From contig CAYFLR010000002.1 in assembly GCA_964343805.1 (NCBI GenBank), positions 1-64,000 of the forward strand: DNA of 64,000 nucleotides. Direction: 5' to 3'. The stretch comes from CAYFLR01 sp964343805 (GTDB taxonomy: Bacteria > Bdellovibrionota_B > Oligoflexia > CAYFLR01). Made by a program: the position numbers and the translations under genes. The notes under the pieces are model-generated. The model saw only the letters and a list, made by a program, of their open reading frames with translations, ran no database searches and was not told the origin of the DNA. This document shows, in pieces, positions 34,399 through 42,651 of the stretch. The stretch's first letter is position 1. Each line of letters starts with the position of its first letter.

Positions 34399-34737
34399 TT
34401 AATGATCTTCAAATCTCCAAGCATTTTCTTTTTCCCATCGAGCCACATCTTGTGGGTTCAAAGCGGCCTGGTTTTGACCGCTGACAGGGAGCATATTTTG
34501 CATCTTACTTAAATGTTGGGTGAGATCCACCATAAATTGATTCCAACCTTCATTCTTTTGCCCTGAATTGCGCATGTTTTGAATCTGCTGCAACCTGGTT
34601 TGTAAGTTTTGTAATGATTGTTGGAGTTGCATAACTTTGTGATCTTCAGATGTATGCATGGTGGTTGCATGGAGTTGAGAGGCAAAGCCAAGAATTGTTA
34701 ACTGAACAACAACTGCTAATTTAACTAACTTTTTCAT
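34399..34737 (-). CDS. Small exported coiled-coil protein
   Basis: 112 residues. Signal peptide about 1-24 (ending QLHA). Residues 35-60 are a Gln/Leu heptad-like helix (LQQSLQNLQTRLQQIQNM), and the acidic tail ends FEDH. Unknown function; a periplasmic chaperone or adaptor is possible. Transcribed divergently from the ECF sigma factor gene. Confidence 0.6.
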   Translation of the reverse strand: MKKLVKLAVVVQLTILGFASQLHATTMHTSEDHKVMQLQQSLQNLQTRLQQIQNMRNSGQKNEGWNQFMVDLTQHLSKMQNMLPVSGQNQAALNPQDVARWEKENAWRFEDH

Positions 34738-34893
34738 TTCGAGCTCCTATTTTTTTTATTAAATACCAATTTCAAAAAGTGTTCATCAGGTACTACGTTG
34801 AGGTTTTTGATTTGTTACAATATTTTTTTTTAATCTATTTTTTGAATGTGATATTTGTTATACAAAGCGGGCAAGTTCTTCGCTGGAAAAAAT

Positions 34894-35433
34894 ATGAACT
34901 ATCACCAATGTACAAATGAAGAGTTGATGAAATTATATGTCTTGCATGATTTTAATGCCTTCAACTGTCTTTATAATAGAACATCTCCCCAGATCCTTGG
35001 GTTTTTGTATAAAAAACTCAATCAAAAGGAGATCGCTGAAGATCTATTACAGTTGGTTTTTCAAAAAATCCATCGTAACCGAGAAAAATATGATCCCAAA
35101 CAGAAGTTCAATGCTTGGGCATTTACTATTACTAAAAATACTTTGATTGACTATTTCCGTCAGAAACAAAATTCCATGCACCGGGAATTTGATGAAGCGC
35201 ATCATGCTGTGGATGAGACCAAAAATCAGCAAATAGTACAGATGGAATTAGACCAGCATTTGAATAAATTAAAAGAGGTGGAAAAAACTGCAATTCAATT
35301 AAGGTATATCGAGGATAAAGAATTTAAAGAAGTGGGTGAAATTCTAAACAAAAATGAATCTGCAGTCCGTCAACTCATAAGTCGGACAATGAAAAAGTTA
35401 AAAAAAATGGCCCAAAAATCCTACTTTTTCTAG
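34894..35433 (+). CDS. ECF-type RNA polymerase sigma factor
   Basis: About 179 residues from ATG 34894; the frame extends upstream to a TTG at 34855. Region 2 is at FLYKKLNQKEIAEDLLQLVFQKIH with NAWAFTITKNTLIDYFRQKQN. Region 4 is a helix-turn-helix at IQLRYIEDKEFKEVGEILNKNESAVRQLISR. No extra domain. It is followed after 60 bp by a membrane protein gene that could encode its anti-sigma factor. Probably recognises its own promoters; none can be defined here. Confidence 0.9.
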   Translation: MNYHQCTNEELMKLYVLHDFNAFNCLYNRTSPQILGFLYKKLNQKEIAEDLLQLVFQKIHRNREKYDPKQKFNAWAFTITKNTLIDYFRQKQNSMHREFDEAHHAVDETKNQQIVQMELDQHLNKLKEVEKTAIQLRYIEDKEFKEVGEILNKNESAVRQLISRTMKKLKKMAQKSYFF

Positions 35434-35493
35434 AATATTGTCACACAGGATCTGAACCGTCCGTATTATAGAGTAGTAGCTAGGAGGGGTTCA

Positions 35494-36046
35494 ATGGAAA
35501 AAAAAAATAAATAAAGAAGAGAATCAATGGGTTGAAGAAGTTTCTTTTCCTCAAAATGAAACTCTACAGCCTTCCCAGCAGCTCTCTTATTTAATAGCCG
35601 GCGAGGTGGCCCATGATTTACGGTCAACCAAGCTAAAAATCTTTGCCTTTGTCCTCCTCATTCATTCTCTATCCGCCTTTTTAGTTATAAGTATCTGTCC
35701 TCAGCTGGGTTTTTCCATTTTTGATTTTCAAGGTCTCTATGCTCTCTTTGCCAAAGCGGGTCATTATGCCTGTATGTTTCTCTGCGGTTTTCTATTTATT
35801 TCCACCAGTGTGGCTATGAATTTGTTTTTATTGCCGAAATCCTATGCAAACTACATATACCATATTAAATATAACCATATCCTTTTGACCATAGGCATTA
35901 GCGTGGCCTTTTTCTATCTCTTTGGACATGTTGCTTTTGATCTTCATATTATTCTTTGGATATTAGGAGCTTATGCAGGGGGTAGTCTGCTTTTTCAAGC
36001 CTCGAAACACTTTCCATCTCTATTTAGATTAGAAGCGGCCTCATAA
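35494..36046 (+). CDS. Four-helix membrane protein downstream of sigma factor; frame broken at A10 tract
   Basis: An excellent SD (TAGGAGGGG) precedes ATG 35494, but after ATGG and ten A (35498-35507) the frame meets TAA at 35512. With one A fewer it reads MEKKINKEENQWVEEV and continues without a stop to 36046, about 183 residues. As deposited, only a GTG at 35606 without an SD opens that frame. The product has a cytoplasmic N-terminal arm of about 45 residues and four membrane helices. Position after an ECF sigma gene suggests an anti-sigma factor (inference; no known anti-sigma domain seen). The A10 may be an assembly error or a real slippage switch. Confidence 0.6.
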
Positions 36047-36187
36047 TTTAGTCATTTTTAAAGACCTATCTTTCTATTCTTTGGTATAATACCCCCAAGC
36101 CCATGAATTAATTTATTTATCTGTGTATCTGTGAGAAACGATGTAAAAACTTTCAANNNNNNNNNNCTTCGGTTGTTAGAGGTCTTT

Positions 36188-37066
36188 ATGTATAGATACA
36201 TCCTATTTCAGCTTCTATTGGGGGTATTGATATGGCAATCATTTATTTATGCCGATCAAACAATCACTTCCAAAAAAGTAACCGTCCATCCTGTGTTAGA
36301 TGGTATCAGTAAAGAAGTCCTATGGCAGAATATTAAATCGGTACAGACTTTTAACCCCATTGACCGAGTAAATATAGAGATAAAACCAGCTTTTTCAGAT
36401 ACTGATATTTTTTTTAACGTCTCTTTTAAAGACTCCACAGAATCTCGTTTACACAAATCCTGGGTTTGGAATAAGGAAGATGAAGTCTATGATGTGGGGT
36501 TAGACCGAGAAGATACCTTTGTCTTTAAATGGGCCATACAACCTTTTGAAATGGATCTAAACCTAAAAAATGCTGTTCCATCCACATCTGATGTTTGGTT
36601 TTGGAAGGCTCACCGAACAGATCCGTTGGGGTTCGCTGATGACAAACTCCATATCATTAGCATTAAGCCTAAAAGGAAATCAATTTCCATTCGCACCAAT
36701 AGTGGAGAGAATGTTTATTTCATTCGCAAAGCGGATAATGGCTCGGCAGCTTATAAAGGAATTATCCCCGATATTTTCACTAAGCCTAAAATTACTAACT
36801 ACATAAAACAGGTTCCCTCAGGGAGTCGGGCTGATGTGCGAGCTAAGGGACAGTGGCAAAATGGAGTATGGACGATTGAATTTAGTAGAAAATTGGTCAC
36901 CGGACATAAGGATGATGTGCAATTTAAAGATTTGAAAAGAAAGTATCTTTTTGGAGTGGCAGTGAATGAAATAGCTGGTAGAAAACCGAAACCTCAGGTG
37001 GAAAACCCCAACTATGGAGCGGGTGAGGTGGGAGAATCTCTCTATCTGCAATTTGAGAGTAAATAA
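36188..37066 (+). CDS. Exported haem-type domain protein (ethylbenzene dehydrogenase-like)
   Basis: About 292 residues from ATG 36188 with GAGG before it. Signal peptide about 1-21. The mature protein resembles the EB_dh / cytochrome c-552-like haem-binding domain: VHPVLDGISKEVLW at the start, IEIKPAFSDTDIFFNVSF, DVWFWKAHRTDPLGFADD, GVWTIEFSRKL and a FGVAVNEI stretch near the end. Family members bind haem b in oxidoreductases, or ligands in sensors. Its stop overlaps the start of a histidine kinase gene (TAATG), so the two are coupled. A gap at 36157-36166 lies just upstream. Confidence 0.7.
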   Translation: MYRYILFQLLLGVLIWQSFIYADQTITSKKVTVHPVLDGISKEVLWQNIKSVQTFNPIDRVNIEIKPAFSDTDIFFNVSFKDSTESRLHKSWVWNKEDEVYDVGLDREDTFVFKWAIQPFEMDLNLKNAVPSTSDVWFWKAHRTDPLGFADDKLHIISIKPKRKSISIRTNSGENVYFIRKADNGSAAYKGIIPDIFTKPKITNYIKQVPSGSRADVRAKGQWQNGVWTIEFSRKLVTGHKDDVQFKDLKRKYLFGVAVNEIAGRKPKPQVENPNYGAGEVGESLYLQFESK

Positions 37067-38586
37067 TGCTAAAACGAAAATGGTGGCAAATAACTTTTAG
37101 GCAATCCCGTACCATGGGTATTGCTATCCTGACAGGAATCATTTTAGTGAGTGGAGTTCATACTTTAGATATGATTCGTGACTCAGATAAAGTGATTAAA
37201 AAAGTAACTGTTAACCATCGCATCTTGAGTCAAATTCAAAAGGTACGGAGTCAATATCAAATACTATCTGTGATGTTAGATATGCTCCCTCTTGCACAGC
37301 GAGAAAGTTTATCTAAAATTTTTTTTAGGCTTAAAACAATTCAAAAGTCTCTGTCCTCTTTAACGGCATATACTCATCCTATAAAACCAAAAGAGATTCA
37401 GTCATTAATTAAGAAACTGCAAAAGTTAAAAACCATTGTGAAGGGGTTTCACTCCACCTACAATGAGGACATTACGGGAGCCAGCTTTGAAGAACTAGAA
37501 TTGGAACTCTACAAGATTAAGATGGATACCTTAACCACTTTGGATCAATCCACCGGGCAGCTTATAAGAGAGATTAATGATGAAGTAAAATTTATCTTAA
37601 CAGAGAACCGTGAACATACCAAAATCTATATCACTCTTTTAATTTTAGTACTGATACTAGCGGTGTCCATCGCTATTTTTATCTCTAAATCCTTAGCCCA
37701 TCCTATGGACCACTTTAAAAAAGCGATTGCTCATTTTGGAAAAGGTAATTTTGATTATCGTTTGCCAGATCTGGGTGCTGATGAAATAGGGCGACTGGGA
37801 AGTTCTATTAACCAGATGGCTGAGCAGATGGTATCCAAACAAGCTGAAATTGAAACTAAACATCAGCAGCTCATCCACTCGACACGCTTGGCCTCCATCG
37901 GTGAATTGAATGCTAAAATAGCTCATGAGATTAGAAATCCCTTACAAGTGATTATGGGAAATACCAGTCGCACCAAGAAGATTTTAGTAAAAGATCATGC
38001 TCAAGTTTGGCCTCAAGTAAAAGAGTACATTGAAAAAGCTCAAAGTAACTGTGTTATCCTAAATAAGATAATGACCAATATTTTGAGTTTTGCACAAAAC
38101 AAAGAGGTGGAATTAGGGCCCATTCATGTGAACAAAATTATTAATAAGATGCATGAATTAGTTGCAGGTAAATACAAGAAGAATAATAGTCAACTCAATA
38201 TCAATTTAGCGAGTTCTGATCCCATCATTTGGGGAGATAGTCATCTTTTATTACAGGTGATGGTCAATCTTGCCACCAATTCGCTTGATGCAATTTTGGA
38301 GAATTCTTCGGATGAACCAGGCCACTTGGATGTGCTATGTCAAACTCTTAATAATATGGTATTAGTGACTCTCACAGATAACGGTTGTGGTATTGACCCA
38401 ACCATTATAGAGAAGATTTACGATCCTTTCTTTACCACTAAAGGTGAGCAAAAGGGAACAGGTTTGGGGCTACAAATTAGTAAAGAGATCATTGAAAAAC
38501 AACAAGGAAAGATTATCTGTCACTCTAAGGTGGGAGAGGGAACCTCCTTTATGATCAGTTTTCCTCTTCACAACCATTCTGCTTAA
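37066..38586 (+). CDS. Membrane histidine kinase with HAMP domain
   Basis: 506 residues. Transmembrane helix about 16-36, a periplasmic helical region about 37-185, second helix about 187-206, HAMP about 210-260, then HisKA with phospho-acceptor His in HEIRNPLQVI, and HATPase with NSLDAILE (N box), DNGCGID (G1), FTTKGEQKGTGLGL (F/G2). All catalytic elements are intact. It is coupled to the haem-type protein gene, so that protein probably supplies or relays its signal. No response regulator gene is adjacent. A terminator follows. Confidence 0.88.
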   Translation: MLKRKWWQITFRQSRTMGIAILTGIILVSGVHTLDMIRDSDKVIKKVTVNHRILSQIQKVRSQYQILSVMLDMLPLAQRESLSKIFFRLKTIQKSLSSLTAYTHPIKPKEIQSLIKKLQKLKTIVKGFHSTYNEDITGASFEELELELYKIKMDTLTTLDQSTGQLIREINDEVKFILTENREHTKIYITLLILVLILAVSIAIFISKSLAHPMDHFKKAIAHFGKGNFDYRLPDLGADEIGRLGSSINQMAEQMVSKQAEIETKHQQLIHSTRLASIGELNAKIAHEIRNPLQVIMGNTSRTKKILVKDHAQVWPQVKEYIEKAQSNCVILNKIMTNILSFAQNKEVELGPIHVNKIINKMHELVAGKYKKNNSQLNINLASSDPIIWGDSHLLLQVMVNLATNSLDAILENSSDEPGHLDVLCQTLNNMVLVTLTDNGCGIDPTIIEKIYDPFFTTKGEQKGTGLGLQISKEIIEKQQGKIICHSKVGEGTSFMISFPLHNHSA

Positions 38587-38609
38587 AAACCACAATTTAG
38601 GTAAGTTTA

Positions 38610-38650
38610 GGGAGATTTCTTTCGGGAAATTTCTGTTTTTTGTTTTTCTA
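38610..38650 (+). terminator. Intrinsic terminator after the kinase gene
   Basis: GAGATTTC (38612-38619) pairs with GAAATTTC (38626-38633) using one G-U, loop of six, followed by TG, TTTTTT and more T. Confidence 0.6.
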
Positions 38651-38717
38651 GTATCTTTGTCCTAAATCCTTTTGCTATAGATTTCCATTAGTATTAGGAT
38701 TGTAAGGTGGATGCCAA

Positions 38718-40007
38718 ATGAAGATGCGAATCATTATTATTGGGTTAAATTTATTATTTCTATTCTTAGTAGGTTTTCTCAAGTTCGGGGCTGTTCACTA
38801 CAATACTCATATTTCACTCATTGCGGTATTAGCAGTAGCTCTTTTTAATGGGGCTTTATTTTTATCCTATCATATTTATTTAAGAGGGCCTCTTCAGGTC
38901 TTTAACCAGCTACTAGAAGAGAAGAATCGCAGCAGAGAAAAGGAAAATCAGTACCTAGAACTAGTTAATAACATGAGTAGTGGTGTAGTATTATATGAAG
39001 CCATCCGTGATGGCGAAGATTTTATCATCAAATCCTTTAATGCAGCAGCAGAAAGAATTGAGCAAATCAGTGAAAAAGACATAAAGGGAAGACTGGTAAC
39101 CGAGGTTTTTCCTGGAGTCATCCGCTTCGGTTTACTTGATGTCTTTCGTCGAGTTTGGGTTACAGGTCAGTCTGAAAGTTATCCGGTGAGTTTTTATGAA
39201 GATAATAGAATATCCGGTTGGCGAGAAAATTTTGTTTATCGACTCTCAGATGGTCATGTTGTTGCCGTGTATGATGATATCACGAGCGAAAAACAATCTG
39301 AAGAGCAGCTCAAATTACTCAACGAAAAGCTGGAAAAATCAAATGAAGGATTAGAAGAAGAGGTTGAAAAACAAACTGCAGAGTTAGCTCTAGCTAATGA
39401 AGAATTGAAAGCCTTTTCCTATTCAGTCGCCCATGATCTTCAATCCCCGTTAAGGAAAAATCTGGAAGTTATTACTAAACTAACTGAAGAAGGAAATTGC
39501 AATAAGGAGCATCTAAGCTACTTAAAGGAGATTGAATATTCTACTCTTGGAATGCAATCTTTGGTCAAGGACTTCTTAAAGTTAGCTCATGTTTCAGCGG
39601 TTGAATGTTATTTCCAAGAAGTCAATTTAAGTGAAATTGCCAGTAAAGAATTTTCCGCTCTAAAAGAGCTGAGTTCTAGTAATCATCTAATTTTCGATTT
39701 TCAACCCGAGTTGAGTGCTACTGTTGATAGGGGTTTGATGCAAATTGCTTTAAAAAACCTGTTACATAATTCAGTTAAGTTCACCGGGTTGAATCAGGAA
39801 GCGATCATTAAATTTGGCCTGTTAGAAGATCCAGAACAGGGTCCGGTCTTTTTTGTTAAAGATAATGGTGTGGGTTTTTCTATGGATGAGAGTAAAACTA
39901 TCTTCAAACCCTTTCTAAGGCTTCATGATAAAAAGCAATTTCCTGGAAATGGAGTGGGTTTGGCCACCGTTGAGAAAATTATCCAACGGCATAATGGTCG
40001 AATTTGA
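38718..40007 (+). CDS. PAS-containing histidine kinase ending at a premature TGA
   Basis: 429 residues as read. Two membrane helices (about 4-22, 33-53), a PAS domain about 70-195 (SGVVLYEAIRDGEDFIIKSF), a coiled coil, HisKA with FSYSVAHDLQSPLRKN, and HATPase with NLLHNSVKF, DNGVGF and GNGVGLATVEKII. It stops at RHNGRI-TGA. Related kinases continue RI-W-A-x-x-G-x-G-T-x-F; the bases after the TGA read AAREAGKDTTI in frame until the N run at 40041. The TGA thus replaces the conserved Trp codon. The lost part is the last strand of the ATPase domain, so the product may be unstable or inactive, or the base is an error. Confidence 0.82.
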   Translation: MKMRIIIIGLNLLFLFLVGFLKFGAVHYNTHISLIAVLAVALFNGALFLSYHIYLRGPLQVFNQLLEEKNRSREKENQYLELVNNMSSGVVLYEAIRDGEDFIIKSFNAAAERIEQISEKDIKGRLVTEVFPGVIRFGLLDVFRRVWVTGQSESYPVSFYEDNRISGWRENFVYRLSDGHVVAVYDDITSEKQSEEQLKLLNEKLEKSNEGLEEEVEKQTAELALANEELKAFSYSVAHDLQSPLRKNLEVITKLTEEGNCNKEHLSYLKEIEYSTLGMQSLVKDFLKLAHVSAVECYFQEVNLSEIASKEFSALKELSSSNHLIFDFQPELSATVDRGLMQIALKNLLHNSVKFTGLNQEAIIKFGLLEDPEQGPVFFVKDNGVGFSMDESKTIFKPFLRLHDKKQFPGNGVGLATVEKIIQRHNGRI

Positions 40008-40040
40008 GCAGCGAGAGAAGCGGGTAAGGACACAACAATT

Positions 40041-40068
40041 NNNNNNNNNNNNNNNNNNNNNNNNNNNN
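40041..40068. other. Assembly gap of 28 N
   Basis: Unlike the other gaps (all ten N), this one has 28 N, so it may be a sized gap. It hides the 3' end of the preceding kinase frame. Confidence 0.9.
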
Positions 40069-40105
40069 CTAAAACCAAGCTAAATATTAGCTCATATCGC
40101 TAGGA

Positions 40106-42598
40106 TTAAATACATCCCCATGTCATTTCACCTGGTTCACATTTTTTCTCAAACTTAACATTGATAGTTTCCTGAGAAGAGATAACTCCTTTAAACCATA
40201 CAGTGAAGGTGAAAGGAATGGTCTTATTTTCAATATATCGCTTCTTGTAAATATCAAAGTTAAGACGTGCAGTTTCACTGCGTCCCGCTCTAATTCTTCC
40301 AAGATTATCGGAAGTTTTTCTGAGACGGAAAGCTTTCTTTCTTTTGTAATACTCAGGAACATCCATAGTGATAACAAAATCATGCATAGCATCAACGGGA
40401 GTGATGTTTGTTACTTTAACGAAGAGAGTAATGTCATCATCGTATCCATAAGAACTCTCCATTGGGTTATCCATGCGAGTTACCATGTGCATTTTAGTAC
40501 GGATTGTTACATCTTCCGTATTGGTTACGCCATCAGGCATGGTTGTAATTACTCTAATAGTTACATCTTGAGGAAGAACCGCATCGAGTTTAATTTTTGC
40601 ATAGGCTGCAAATTTCACGAAAGCCATAGTTTGAGAAGGTATAGATACGATATCATGCTGAGATCCATCAACTGTTACGTTGTTAGTAAGAGCCATGAGA
40701 CGTACAGTGGCTTGACCTTTAGCAGAATCTTGATGTCCATAGTTGGCAACTTTGATATTGATTACTAAATCATCACCAGCAATGAATTTACCATCTTCAG
40801 TAGTCTTACGAGCTTTAATAATTTCAGCACCATGCAGTCTTAAGACAGCATTGTTTCTGAAATATTTAAGTTCATCTTGAACACCTAGTTCGTATTCTCT
40901 TTCTTCTGCAGTTGCAATGTTCTCATTGTAACCATTGTTTTTACCATCTTGGTAACCAGTGTTTTGAGCTTCGTTAGCACCGATGTCATCCCATTTTTCG
41001 TAAGAGATTGGATAAGCTTCATCGCGACCTTCTTGCCAACGAGCATCTTTAAATTCGTTAAAAGTAGATTGCTTTAAGCTTTGGAATGCAGCTTCTTTAG
41101 ACTCTTTGTAAGTACTTAAGTAAGATCTGCGGTAAGCGCCTTTATAAGCACTGTCATAAGAAGCATAACAAGCATTGATGAAATCAATATAATCAGCTTC
41201 ACAATTTGCTTGGGTCTTATCTACACTAAAAGATACAGTGATGTTTCCAACCTCAAAGCTGGACTCTGTAGGAAGATTATCAATTTGCTGCTCAAGGCTG
41301 CCAATTTTGTTCCAAATTTTGGACATAGCCGCATCGTTAGCATCATTTTGATGATCGGCAGGAGCATCATACTCACCACCATAAAGAGGATTACTTGGAT
41401 TAAAATCGCCAGGTCCTGCAGAATATCCAGATTGATCACGGTTATCAACAGTCACTTGACGGTTGGGTGTATAAGAAAGAAGTTCCGCTTTTTTCTCTTT
41501 ACGACCACGGGGGTACTGAGTTTGATGAGCGTATGTGTAAGCATTTTTCTTACCTTGTTTCCAACCCACTTTATAACCAGCATCATAATTTTCAGGAGCA
41601 TTTATACCATGAGTATAACCAGCATCTTTTCCTTCTGCTGTTCCATCTTCCAGTCCTTTTTTATATCCAAAAAGAAGACCTTCTTGACGACCAATAAATT
41701 TACCTTCTTGATTACCAGCTGCGGTTCCATCTTGATCTCCAGGTTCGATAGCCATTTCGTTTCCAACGCTAAGACCTTGGTCTTTTCCGCTTGCTTTAGC
41801 TTTAGCGAGTTCACGATCGTAGTTAGCTCTGATTTTTCTATAGTCAGCTAATTTTTGGGCAGTGACTTCTTCAGCTGCAGAAGCGTCAGCATCAGCATTA
41901 CGGAAGTTATTCCATGCAATTCTTTGAGCTTCTTCCAGGCTTGCAATTTGTTCACGGAGAGTTACGTTCTCATCGGTAAGATCATCAATTAGTTGGTTCA
42001 GACGAATGATTTCACTTTGGTAGTAAGAGATGGTTCCTTCGTTACTAGAGATTGTCTCTTCGAGTTCGTTGATAGCATTTGATAATCTATAATTATGATC
42101 TTCTAAGTTGCTTTTTCTACGAGCAAGATCTTCATAGTCTGCAACTAGACCATTGATTTCGTCATTTTTATAACGCATGTTTTGCTCGGTGTTGTTTAAT
42201 CGGGTGATAACTCTATCACGACGAATGATAAGATCATCTAAGTTGGCGCGTTGACCACTTAAATCAGTTTCGATATTAGCAATGTTTGCTTCTTGCCCAG
42301 GAATCGTTTGGCGTAGGTTACGGATTCTGTTACGAAGACGAGGAATCTTATTATTGATAGTTTCAATTCGTTGGTTTAACTTAGCAATTCTATTATTGGT
42401 GTTAGTAAGAGCTGTTTCTTTATTTGTTTTTTCTGTTTTTAAAGCTGCTCTTTGATCTCTTTTTTCCTTAAGCATGTTAGAGAAGTTAGTTACGGTTGTT
42501 TGAGCGGAGTTGACATCAGATTTTGCTGTTTGAATTTGAGGAGCAAGGCTTTGCTTTTGCGAACGAAGATCGCGAAGAGAACTTTGAACATTATTAAG
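40106..42598 (-). CDS. C-terminal part of giant secreted coiled-coil protein
   Basis: Open from the gap edge (42598, LNNVQSSLRDLRSQ...) to the stop, 830 codons; an internal ATG at 42475 is not a likely start. Residues up to about 250 are continuous heptad coiled coil. Then come Gly-rich four-residue periodic segments (DQGLSVGNEM, GYKKGLEDGTAEGKDAGYTHG) and a second Tyr-rich one (SYLSTYKESKEAAFQSLK). After about 590 there are two beta-sandwich-like domains of CARDB type (AGDDLVINIKVANYG; DDDITLFVKVTNITP). It is very probably the continuation of the signal-peptide-bearing piece on the other side of the gap. Confidence 0.75.
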   Translation of the reverse strand, partial: LNNVQSSLRDLRSQKQSLAPQIQTAKSDVNSAQTTVTNFSNMLKEKRDQRAALKTEKTNKETALTNTNNRIAKLNQRIETINNKIPRLRNRIRNLRQTIPGQEANIANIETDLSGQRANLDDLIIRRDRVITRLNNTEQNMRYKNDEINGLVADYEDLARRKSNLEDHNYRLSNAINELEETISSNEGTISYYQSEIIRLNQLIDDLTDENVTLREQIASLEEAQRIAWNNFRNADADASAAEEVTAQKLADYRKIRANYDRELAKAKASGKDQGLSVGNEMAIEPGDQDGTAAGNQEGKFIGRQEGLLFGYKKGLEDGTAEGKDAGYTHGINAPENYDAGYKVGWKQGKKNAYTYAHQTQYPRGRKEKKAELLSYTPNRQVTVDNRDQSGYSAGPGDFNPSNPLYGGEYDAPADHQNDANDAAMSKIWNKIGSLEQQIDNLPTESSFEVGNITVSFSVDKTQANCEADYIDFINACYASYDSAYKGAYRRSYLSTYKESKEAAFQSLKQSTFNEFKDARWQEGRDEAYPISYEKWDDIGANEAQNTGYQDGKNNGYNENIATAEEREYELGVQDELKYFRNNAVLRLHGAEIIKARKTTEDGKFIAGDDLVINIKVANYGHQDSAKGQATVRLMALTNNVTVDGSQHDIVSIPSQTMAFVKFAAYAKIKLDAVLPQDVTIRVITTMPDGVTNTEDVTIRTKMHMVTRMDNPMESSYGYDDDITLFVKVTNITPVDAMHDFVITMDVPEYYKRKKAFRLRKTSDNLGRIRAGRSETARLNFDIYKKRYIENKTIPFTFTVWFKGVISSQETINVKFEKKCEPGEMTWGCI

Positions 42599-42651
42599 NN
42601 NNNNNNNNTTATATATCTTATTTTGAACAGAGTGTCAATGTGAGAAAAGTC

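Noticed and set aside
39999..40040. TGA read as Trp (alternative genetic code)
   Set aside because: Other genes here, such as motA, end cleanly at TGA with overlapping downstream starts, so TGA acts as a stop.
41210..41851. Plus-strand ORF of 213 codons
   Set aside because: Antisense of the giant coiled-coil gene; composition follows that gene's codon pattern, with no signal of its own.
42609..42651. True C-terminus of the N-terminal coiled-coil piece (LKICN and stop)
   Set aside because: The segment adjoins a gap, and the shared CTTAATAATGTT on both sides points to a mis-assembled contig end.
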